DNA of 10,105 nucleotides from Clostridia bacterium (lineage in GTDB: Bacteria > Bacillota > Clostridia > Christensenellales > CALWSW01): positions 12,146-22,250 of the forward strand of contig JAHZEH010000008.1 in NCBI GenBank assembly GCA_019421925.1, given 5' to 3'. Below the pieces are notes generated by a model. The model made no database searches. It was not told where the DNA came from and worked only from the letters and a program-made list of their open reading frames with translations. A program made the position numbers and the translations under genes. Below, piece by piece: positions 1 to 5,918 of this stretch (within the stretch, counting starts at the first letter, position 1; each line of letters opens with the position of its first letter).

Positions 1-154
1 GACCAATGGCGCGGGGATGCGTGCTCAACCGGGCCCCAAGGTCCCGCCAGCTGACGGGCAGCTGCCTTTGAAGTGCAGCTGCTCCCCGGCGGGAGCAAAC
101 CCGCCCTTTGGGCGAGCGGCGAGCGAGACCAATGGCGCGGGGATGCGTGCTCAA
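1..154. repeat. 28-bp direct repeat with palindromic spacer
   Basis: The same 28 bases, beginning GACCAATGGCGCGGGGATGC and ending GTGCTCAA, occur at 1-28 and at 127-154. An 11-base core (ATGGCGCGGGG) appears a third time at 190-200. The sequence between the copies is rich in short inverted repeats: GGCGGG/CCCGCC around an AGCAAA loop, CGCCC-TTT-GGGCG, and GCAGCTGC-like palindromes. No credible coding frame or ribosome site lies here. It resembles a dispersed intergenic palindromic repeat of the kind common in G+C-rich gut Clostridia, but one window cannot show whether copies exist elsewhere. The first copy starts exactly at the window edge, so the true unit may be longer. Confidence 0.7.
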
Positions 155-240
155 ACCATTCCCAACCAAACCGAGCGCCCCGGCCAGTCATGGCGCGGGG
201 CGCTCTCCTTATCCCGGCCCACTGCCATGTTGGAGGTATC

Positions 241-1674
241 ATGAAAAACGTACTCAACCACACCCTGCGCCACCACCGTTTTTTTGAGGAGCTGACCCGC
301 ATTCCCCACGGCTCCTTCCATGAGGCGGCCTACAGCGGCTATCTGGCGGCCTTCGCCCAGTCCCACGGCTTCCCCTATTTCCAGGATGCGCCCGGCAACG
401 TCATCATTTATAAGCCCGCCTCACCCGGTTATGAGGACCGCCCCTCCCTGGCCGTCCAGGCCCACATGGATATGGTGTGGGCCAAGGAGGAGGGCTGCCC
501 TCACAACTTTGAGACCGACCCCCTGGATCTCTATATCGAGGAGGGCTATCTCAGGGCCCGGGGCACCACCCTGGGCGCGGACGACGGCACAGGCGTGGCC
601 TATATCCTGGCCGTGCTGGACGACCCGCAGGCCAGCCATCCGCCGCTGGAGGCCATCTTTACCGTTCAGGAGGAGGTGGGGCTCCATGGAGCCCTCGCCC
701 TCCGGGAGGAGGGGGATGTCCGCTCCCACCGGCTCATCTCCCTGGACTGCGGCGGCGGGGACTCCATCTATATCTCCAGCCTGGGAGGGCTGCAGCAAAA
801 GCTGGTCAAAAAACTCCGCTTCGAGGGCAGCGCCGAACAGGCCTACCGCATTGAGCTCACCGGCCTGGCAGGGGAGTACTCCAGCGGCTATCTCCAGGGC
901 CGGGAGAACGCCAATCAGCTCTGCGCCCGGCTGCTGTGCGCTCTGGATGAGAAGCTGGACATCCGCCTGATCTCGATAGCGGGCGGGGCGCTGGAGAACC
1001 GGATCGCCCGCTCCTGCTCCGCCGTCTTCGCCTGCGGAGCGGAGCAGGATGCTGTTCTCTCCGCCTTCAAGGGGGAGGCCGCCGCCATCACCCGGGAGAT
1101 CGGGCCCATTGAGGCGGGCTTCCAGGCACGGATGATCCCCTGCCCCGGCGGACGGAAGCTGTCCAAAAACAGCAGCAGGGAGGTGCTCTCCCTGCTCTCG
1201 CTCCTGCCCTGCGGCCTGCTCAAAAGAAGCGCCCGCTTTCCTCAGATCATGTCCCTCTGCGCCAATTGGAGCACCGTTCGGACGGAGGGGAGCACCCTGA
1301 TCTTCACCCATGAGCTGCGGGCCAGCTCCGATGCCCAGCTGGAGGCGCTGGAGCGCCAGATCACCCTCCTGGCAAACACTTTCTCCTTTGCCACCCTCTC
1401 CCGCTCCTCCTTCCCGGCATGGGAATACCGTGAGGACTCCCGCCTGTGTGCCGCGCTCCAGCAGGTCTTTCATCAGGAGACGGGCCGGGAGCTGGGGCTC
1501 ATCCCCGTGCAGGGGGGCCTGGAGTGCGGGGTTTTTGCCAGCCTGCACGAGGACATGGACATCATCGCCATGGGGCCGGTGGGTCTGGACGTCCATACCC
1601 CCAACGAGCGGTTGGACCTCTCCAGCTTCGACGGGCTCTTCCCTATTTTCCAAAAACTGCTGGCCTCACTGTGA
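241..1674 (+). CDS. pepD: Aminoacyl-histidine dipeptidase (PepD-type, M20 metallopeptidase)
   Basis: This encodes a cytosolic dizinc dipeptidase that hydrolyses Xaa-His and related dipeptides during peptide utilisation. The 477-residue product is close to the length of the E. coli enzyme (485). All expected metal and catalytic positions are visible: His75-Met-Asp77 (zinc ligand and supporting Asp), Asp115 in the GADDGTG loop (bridging ligand), Glu144-Glu145 (general base and zinc ligand), Asp169 in ISLDCGGG, and His452 in VHTPNE near the C-terminus. The lid/dimerisation insertion of the PepD group lies between them, roughly residues 180-380. The start at 241 is chosen because GGAGG sits at 232-236 and homology begins here. 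The frame stays open upstream to 73, but that part reads through the intergenic repeat. A strong terminator follows at 1728-1766. There is no other gene in the transcript that can be seen. Substrate preference cannot be fixed from sequence; 'beta-alanyl dipeptidase' is an alternative name for the group. Confidence 0.93.
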   Translation: MKNVLNHTLRHHRFFEELTRIPHGSFHEAAYSGYLAAFAQSHGFPYFQDAPGNVIIYKPASPGYEDRPSLAVQAHMDMVWAKEEGCPHNFETDPLDLYIEEGYLRARGTTLGADDGTGVAYILAVLDDPQASHPPLEAIFTVQEEVGLHGALALREEGDVRSHRLISLDCGGGDSIYISSLGGLQQKLVKKLRFEGSAEQAYRIELTGLAGEYSSGYLQGRENANQLCARLLCALDEKLDIRLISIAGGALENRIARSCSAVFACGAEQDAVLSAFKGEAAAITREIGPIEAGFQARMIPCPGGRKLSKNSSREVLSLLSLLPCGLLKRSARFPQIMSLCANWSTVRTEGSTLIFTHELRASSDAQLEALERQITLLANTFSFATLSRSSFPAWEYREDSRLCAALQQVFHQETGRELGLIPVQGGLECGVFASLHEDMDIIAMGPVGLDVHTPNERLDLSSFDGLFPIFQKLLASL

Positions 1675-1727
1675 GGCGGCAGAGGGGGACCGTCTGTTTT
1701 CTGAGACAGCTTTCCCCCTATCTACAA

Positions 1728-1766
1728 GAGGCAGCCGCCGGATTGCTCCGGCGGCTGCCTCTTCTT
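1728..1766 (+). terminator. Rho-independent terminator after pepD
   Basis: A perfect 15-bp stem, GAGGCAGCCGCCGGA (1728-1742) with TCCGGCGGCTGCCTC (1747-1761), closes a 4-base TTGC loop. A short T-rich tail (TTCTTG) follows. It lies about 50 bases after the pepD stop codon and separates pepD from the next plus-strand gene. Confidence 0.85.
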
Positions 1767-1933
1767 GAGCGAAAGCCCCTCCCCCCAATGCAACAGCGCA
1801 GGAACCAATCAGTGTCCAGCCGGCCTGTCGAAGCGAAAGGGGCCATGGAATATGAATGAAAAGGCTTCCCATCCCCCCGCCGGGCTTGACTTTTCCCGGG
1901 GAAAGCGGGATATTCACTCCAGGAGGGCCAGCC

Positions 1934-2497
1934 ATGCGAATGAAAAAAAACATACCCAATGCCGTTACCGCCCTGAGAATCCTGGGAAGTATCCCGCTGC
2001 TGTTTATAGCGCCCCTCTCCGCGCCTTTTTTCATCCTATACGCCCTGTGCGGGGCGAGCGACCTGCTCGACGGGATGCTTGCCCGCAGGCTGGGAGCCGT
2101 GAGCCAATGGGGCCAAAAGCTGGACAGCGCCGCCGATCTCCTCTTTTTCGGCGTCGTCCTGGTCCGCCTCCTTCCCATTCTGGACCTGCCCTCCTGGGCG
2201 CTATGGTGGATCGCCGCCATAACTGCCCTGCGCCTGCTCTCTCTGGGGGCCGGATTTCTGCGCTGCCGCAGGCCCGTCCTCCTGCACACCTATGCCAACA
2301 AAGCGGCCGGCCTGCTCCTGTTCTGCTTTCCTGTACTGTATGCGGCATTTGGGCTGAACGGGGCCGTTCTCCTCCCCTGCGCCGCCGCCACCCTCTCCTC
2401 CCTGGAGGAGCTTCTTCTCAATCTGACCGCCCCGGAACCGGATCGGGACGTCAGGTCGCTCCTGTGCGTTCAACGGCCCCGTCAGACAGGCAGATAA
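1934..2497 (+). CDS. CDP-alcohol phosphatidyltransferase family membrane protein
   Basis: The 187-residue product is an integral membrane enzyme expected to transfer a phosphatidyl group from a CDP-lipid to an alcohol acceptor in phospholipid synthesis, with CMP released. The family signature D-x2-D-G-x2-A-R-x8-G-x3-D-x3-D is complete at Asp43, Asp46-Gly47, Ala50-Arg51, Gly60, Asp64 and Asp68, which implies an active, metal-dependent enzyme. It has an N-terminal NAVTALRI helix typical of the family, and the rest is a run of hydrophobic helices. The start at 1934 is preferred because AGGAGG at 1921-1926 gives ideal spacing; an in-frame ATG at 1856 would add 26 unconserved residues. The length is like PgsA (about 182), but after the signature it reads DSAAD rather than the DPxADK typical of PgsA, so the acceptor alcohol is left open. 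The 3' end overlaps the converging MerR gene by 16 bp. Confidence 0.88.
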   Translation: MRMKKNIPNAVTALRILGSIPLLFIAPLSAPFFILYALCGASDLLDGMLARRLGAVSQWGQKLDSAADLLFFGVVLVRLLPILDLPSWALWWIAAITALRLLSLGAGFLRCRRPVLLHTYANKAAGLLLFCFPVLYAAFGLNGAVLLPCAAATLSSLEELLLNLTAPEPDRDVRSLLCVQRPRQTGR

Positions 2498-3279
2498 AGA
2501 TTGATGACCGTGCGCCTGCCGCCGCCCTGATGGTAGCCGCAGATGCTGATAGAAAAGGGGTCGCCCGCCAGGCGCAGGCCCTCCTTGTGCATAAAGTCCC
2601 CGATGGCGGAGGCGCAGGCTGCGTAAGGATCGTGGATGTCCCTCCGCTCACAGGTACAGAGCACGCAGTCCATGGGCTCGCGTATTGTCACCGCCGGGCT
2701 GTCCGCTTCCCCTTCCGGCTCCAGCAGCGCCAGTTCCTCCGCCTGGGCGGCCAGAGAGACCTCGCAGCTGATTCCCCTCCCCAGAAAATCCCCGGCCCGG
2801 TACTGCACAAAGTGCTGGATAAAAAAGAGGTGCTTGGCCCAAACCTTCATGACGGACGGGGAATTGAGGCAGTCCCCCTCCCGGTAGCGGAGCGTGTGGA
2901 ATCTGGGGCTGCGGGCGAATACGCACCGGTTAGGGGTGCGCTCTGAGACGCTCAGCTGCTCCTCCATCCACCGCATCCTCTGCAAATAGAGCTGGCGGAG
3001 GGCCAGCTCCCGCTCCATTCCGGCAATCTTCTCCTTCACCAGCGCATGGTACTCCTCCCCGCTGATATCGGTATAGATCCTCTGGATCTCCTTGATGCCA
3101 AACCCCTCGTTCCGCCGGGAGCGGATGCCAATGAGCTTGGAGATGGTCTCAATGTCATAGTAGCGGATATTGCTCCCCTCCGGCCGCCAGGATTGGATGA
3201 TTCCCGCCCGCTCATAGTTGCGCAGGGCCTCGTTGCTCACCCCGATGAGTTCCGACACTTCGCCGATCCGATACCTCAT
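2482..3279 (-). CDS. MerR-family transcriptional regulator
   Basis: The 265-residue regulator has an N-terminal winged helix-turn-helix of MerR type (residues 3-41: YRIGEVSELIGVSNEALRNY, then the NIRYYD wing). A second helical part (45-70) and a coiled-coil dimerisation helix (about 75-112) follow. The C-terminal part (about 118-265) resembles the long GyrI-like or ligand-binding domains of multidrug-type MerR proteins; it has several cysteines, including C205-x2-C208-x-C210. The start at 3279 is chosen because the conserved domain begins there and a purine-rich GAGGGGGAC precedes it; an upstream in-frame ATG at 3345 would run back into the terminator of the preceding gene. It sits just downstream of the reductase on the same strand, with its own promoter candidate. 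The reductase promoter carries a MerR-type operator, so that is its probable target (inference). The effector is unknown. Confidence 0.9.
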   Translation of the reverse strand: MRYRIGEVSELIGVSNEALRNYERAGIIQSWRPEGSNIRYYDIETISKLIGIRSRRNEGFGIKEIQRIYTDISGEEYHALVKEKIAGMERELALRQLYLQRMRWMEEQLSVSERTPNRCVFARSPRFHTLRYREGDCLNSPSVMKVWAKHLFFIQHFVQYRAGDFLGRGISCEVSLAAQAEELALLEPEGEADSPAVTIREPMDCVLCTCERRDIHDPYAACASAIGDFMHKEGLRLAGDPFSISICGYHQGGGRRTVINLYLPV

Positions 3280-3316
3280 GATCTTTCCCGTCCCCCTCTT
3301 CCCTCTGCTTTCCTCC

Positions 3317-3345
3317 AGCATACCACAGGCTTCCCCTTCCGGCAA
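3317..3345 (-). promoter_or_regulatory. Candidate promoter of the MerR gene
   Basis: On the minus strand TTGCCG (3340-3345) is followed after exactly 17 bases by TATGCT (3317-3322), which has a TG one base upstream (extended -10). The -35 box begins inside the T-tract of the reductase terminator, so regulator transcription would restart as reductase transcription ends. The 17-bp spacing is that of an ordinary constitutive promoter and there is no dyad in the spacer, unlike the reductase promoter. Confidence 0.5.
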
Positions 3346-3377
3346 AAAGGAGCAGAACCAGCCGGTTCTGCTCCTTT
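3343..3377 (-). terminator. Rho-independent terminator after the lipoprotein reductase
   Basis: A perfect 14-bp stem, AAAGGAGCAGAACC (3346-3359) with GGTTCTGCTCCTTT (3364-3377), has a 4-base loop. On the minus strand it runs into TTTTT then GCC. It starts about 16 bases after the reductase stop codon and lies between the reductase and MerR genes, limiting read-through. Confidence 0.88.
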
Positions 3378-3392
3378 GCGGTCCAGGGGAGG

Positions 3393-5747
3393 CTATCTTC
3401 CCTGGACGTAGGCCGCCGCCTCTCTACCCGCGATCTTTCCGGAGTTGAAGCCCCAGCCCAGACATACGCCGCGCAGATCCACGTAGGCCACGCCGTCGAG
3501 GATATTGCCGATGCTCTCGACGCCCACGCTGTACAGGCCGGGGATGGCCTTGCCGCCGCTCTTGAGCACGCGCATATACTCGTCCACCTCCACGCTGCCC
3601 AGGCTGTTGTAGACCAGGGGGCAGCCCTGCACCGCATAGAAGGGGCCCTCCTCCCCGATGGGATTCAGGTACTGGGGCAGCTTGCAGTAATCCCCGTCCC
3701 TGCCCTCGGCGCACCACTGATTATAGCGGGCCACGTTGTCCGTCAGAGTCCGCTCGTCCATGCCGGTCAATCCGGCCAGCTCGGCAAGGGTTGCCCCCTG
3801 GAAGATAACCCCCTGCTCCTGTCCCGCGGCGAATACCTCCTCGATGCGCGTCATGGGGAGTTCCGCCGTCAGCGGCTGGATCAGATAGGAGTCCGGGGGC
3901 GTGGAGGTCTGACCCAATCCCTGGAGCCCCTGCTCCCTGAGCACATCCACCTGACGCTGGGAGAGGATGGTCCAGTAGTAGCTGCCGTTGGCCAGCATAT
4001 AGTTGGTGGAACCCACGGCGGAATCCGTTTTCTCATCCTCATCCATGAAGCGGGCTCCGGTGGGGTTGACCCGCATAAGGGCCGAGCAGTTGGCCAGAGT
4101 ATAGGGGATGGCCGTGTCGTAGACAGTGAAATCCTCCCCTGTCACGGAAACATACAGCCCCGACTGATGGGCGCAGGTGCCGCCCGGATTCTTCTCCGCC
4201 GCGCCGGCGGCCAGCATCATCTCCAGGCCCTCGCCCACATTCTGCTGGAGCCCCAGCACCTTATAGGCATAGTCGTTGTACTTGACCATGAGCTCGGGGT
4301 TGCCCGCATAGCCGCCCGTAGCCACAATGACGGCGGGGGCGTGGATGACCACCTGGGTCCCGTCCCATTTCTCCGCCTCCAGCCCGGCGATTTCGCCGCT
4401 CTCCTCCAGGATCAGGGACTTGCCTGTGGTCTCAAAGAGGATGGTCTCCACCCCCTCGGTCAGGGCCTCAAAGGAGTCGTTGATGGTCATGTTGGAGTAT
4501 GTGCTGGGTTCTGCGTATTTCACCGCGTAGTTGCTAAAGAGCATATCCGAGATATGGGTGCCGTAAGCCCCCTCAGCCAGGGTGGCGGTGGGCTTGGTGG
4601 CCACCAGGTCAAAGCCGTTTTCGTCCAGCCAGCTGGCCGTATCCGCGGATTCCCGCAGGAAGGTACGGATGAGATTGCCCTTGGCATACCAGTGCACCTG
4701 GCTCATCCATTGCTCAAACAGATTGTCCGTGTCGAAGGTATATCCCGCCTCCTTCTGGAGGTCTGCGTCCACCGCCATGAGCGTGGAGGACAGGGCGCCC
4801 GTGCCGCCCAAGCGGCCGGACTTCTCCACCAGAATAACCCTGGCCCCGGACTGAGCCGCTTTGGCCGCTGCCGCGCTGCCCGATGTGCCGCCGCCCACGA
4901 CGACCACGTCGCACTCATAGGTCTCAGTCTGCGTGCTCCTGGCCACAGGAGCATACAGGGCGGCCTCGTCCGCGCCCGCCTGGAGCAGGCAGTCCTTGAC
5001 TGCCGCCAGGAGGCCCTGGCTGGTGGCCGTGGCCCCGGACACGCTGTCCACTGCCAGGGACTGGGCGGCAACGATGCGCTCCGGCAGAGCGTTTTGTACC
5101 GTCGCCACAATGTTCGGCTGGTCGTTGAGCAGGGCCAGCGCTTTGGCCGCACGGACATTCTCAGGGTCGATCAGGGGGTTCTCAGAGGGGACGGTCTCCA
5201 CCAGCTCCACCGACTCGATGGCGCTCGCGCTTACCGTAACCCGGGCCGCCACATACCCGGTATGCCCCTTCGCCTGGGCGGTATAGACGCCCGCTGTCAT
5301 GGAAAGGGCGGGACGCTCCTCCCCGGCGGCCTGGCGCAGGGCTTCCGCCACAGCAGACTTAAGGGCGTTGGAGGTGACCGTTGCTCCGGACACACCGTCC
5401 ACTTCAACGCTCCCCGCCTCAACAATCCTGCCGGGCAGTTCCTCTATGGCCCGGCTGCCGACGCCTGCGGTCTCATTGGCGCCCTCTGCGGCGATTTCCG
5501 TGGGGACACCGCCCGAAACCGTAACCGTCACGGTCACATCGCCTCCAAATCCCTTGGCCGCGGCGGTATACACCCCGTCCCCGCCGTCCGGGGCCGGATC
5601 GGTCTGGACCGCCGCCGCGGGCGCGGCGGACGGCGCCCCGGTGGCCTGAGGGTCCGGCTGGGCCGGGGCCTGAGCGCAGCCCGCCAGCCCTGAGAGCATC
5701 AAAATCACAGCCGCACCCGCGGCCAAACTGCGGTATTCTCTTTTCAT
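3393..5747 (-). CDS. Exported lipoprotein FAD-dependent reductase with two FMN-binding domains
   Basis: The 784-residue product starts with a lipoprotein signal peptide (lipobox LAGC, lipidated Cys24), then a Pro/Ala-rich linker. Two FMN-binding domains follow (about 57-140 and 152-257), each ending in the ApbE flavinylation motif: D117-GV-SGAT123 and D234-SV-SGAT240. The rest is an FAD-binding fumarate-reductase/succinate-dehydrogenase-flavoprotein fold, with the dinucleotide motif VVVVGGGTSGSAAAAKAA (281-298), Glu308, LGGTGALS (313-320) and ATGG (476-479). The layout is that of extracellular flavin-based reductases of anaerobic gut bacteria: electrons pass from covalent FMN to FAD to a small organic acceptor. 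By my hand alignment to Shewanella fumarate reductase, a His (527) is kept, but the catalytic Arg after the RFxxE motif is Thr574, and the C-terminal HGxNRLGGN motif is replaced by LGWGFNSG (763-770). Fumarate is therefore an unlikely substrate. The start at 5747 has a purine-rich AGGAGAGGAAGGAACC leader. No ApbE gene is in the window. Confidence 0.92.
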   Translation of the reverse strand: MKREYRSLAAGAAVILMLSGLAGCAQAPAQPDPQATGAPSAAPAAAVQTDPAPDGGDGVYTAAAKGFGGDVTVTVTVSGGVPTEIAAEGANETAGVGSRAIEELPGRIVEAGSVEVDGVSGATVTSNALKSAVAEALRQAAGEERPALSMTAGVYTAQAKGHTGYVAARVTVSASAIESVELVETVPSENPLIDPENVRAAKALALLNDQPNIVATVQNALPERIVAAQSLAVDSVSGATATSQGLLAAVKDCLLQAGADEAALYAPVARSTQTETYECDVVVVGGGTSGSAAAAKAAQSGARVILVEKSGRLGGTGALSSTLMAVDADLQKEAGYTFDTDNLFEQWMSQVHWYAKGNLIRTFLRESADTASWLDENGFDLVATKPTATLAEGAYGTHISDMLFSNYAVKYAEPSTYSNMTINDSFEALTEGVETILFETTGKSLILEESGEIAGLEAEKWDGTQVVIHAPAVIVATGGYAGNPELMVKYNDYAYKVLGLQQNVGEGLEMMLAAGAAEKNPGGTCAHQSGLYVSVTGEDFTVYDTAIPYTLANCSALMRVNPTGARFMDEDEKTDSAVGSTNYMLANGSYYWTILSQRQVDVLREQGLQGLGQTSTPPDSYLIQPLTAELPMTRIEEVFAAGQEQGVIFQGATLAELAGLTGMDERTLTDNVARYNQWCAEGRDGDYCKLPQYLNPIGEEGPFYAVQGCPLVYNSLGSVEVDEYMRVLKSGGKAIPGLYSVGVESIGNILDGVAYVDLRGVCLGWGFNSGKIAGREAAAYVQGR

Positions 5748-5807
5748 GGTTCCTTCCTCTCCTCATCTTGACTGGGAATACCGGCCGGCCCAATATCTCC
5801 TGAGAAA

Positions 5808-5838
5808 ACCCTATCACCTAAAGCCGCTTTACAGTCAA
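5808..5838 (-). promoter_or_regulatory. MerR-type promoter/operator of the reductase gene
   Basis: On the minus strand a TTGACT -35 box (5833-5838) is separated by 19 bases from a weak -10 box TAGGGT (5808-5813). The spacer holds a perfect interrupted palindrome, TAAAGC-G-GCTTTA (5819-5831). A strong -35, an over-long 19-bp spacer and a dyad inside it are the hallmark of promoters that MerR-family proteins activate by distorting the spacer. The site lies 61 bases upstream of the reductase start codon. A MerR gene is the next gene after the reductase, which makes it the natural candidate to bind here (inference). Confidence 0.72.
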
Positions 5839-5867
5839 GGGGCCTGAATATTTTTCGTCAAAAGAAC

Positions 5868-5906
5868 GCCAATGGCCCGGAAAAGCAAGCTCTCCGGGCC
5901 ATTGGC
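5868..5906 (-). terminator. Terminator after the cotH-like gene
   Basis: A perfect 14-bp stem, GCCAATGGCCCGGA (5868-5881) with TCCGGGCCATTGGC (5893-5906), has an 11-base loop. On the minus strand it is followed by GTTCTTTTGACG, only moderately T-rich. It begins about 12 bases past the cotH-like stop and ends the VTC-DUF4956-CotH transcript ahead of the reductase promoter. Confidence 0.78.
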
Positions 5907-5918
5907 GCGCCTGTTCCC

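Noticed and set aside
1..154. CRISPR array
   Set aside because: Only two full repeat copies, spaced by 98 bases of palindrome-rich sequence, and no cas genes nearby.
73..240. Upstream extension of the pepD frame by 56 residues
   Set aside because: It reads through the intergenic repeat, has no ribosome site, and the ATG at 241 has GGAGG at proper spacing and matches the start of the enzyme family.
421..1653. Long open frame antisense to pepD
   Set aside because: Open only because of G+C-rich codon use; the peptide has no recognisable domain and the plus-strand enzyme has all catalytic residues.
1886..1916. Possible promoter TTGACT-19-TATTCA ahead of the phosphatidyltransferase gene
   Set aside because: The -10 is weak, the spacer long without a dyad, and the transcript would start at the ribosome site itself.
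1765..2946. Long plus-strand open frame spanning the phosphatidyltransferase and MerR regions
   Set aside because: Its translation is Arg/Pro-rich without family features and overlaps two well-supported genes in other frames.
4167..5693. 508-codon open frame antisense to the lipoprotein reductase
   Set aside because: Arg/Gly/His-rich shadow with no ribosome site or motif; the opposite strand encodes clear flavoprotein domains.
3393..5747. Fumarate reductase or urocanate reductase annotation for the lipoprotein
   Set aside because: The domain order fits, but the acid Arg and HGxNRLGGN positions are not conserved, so a specific substrate name is not supported.
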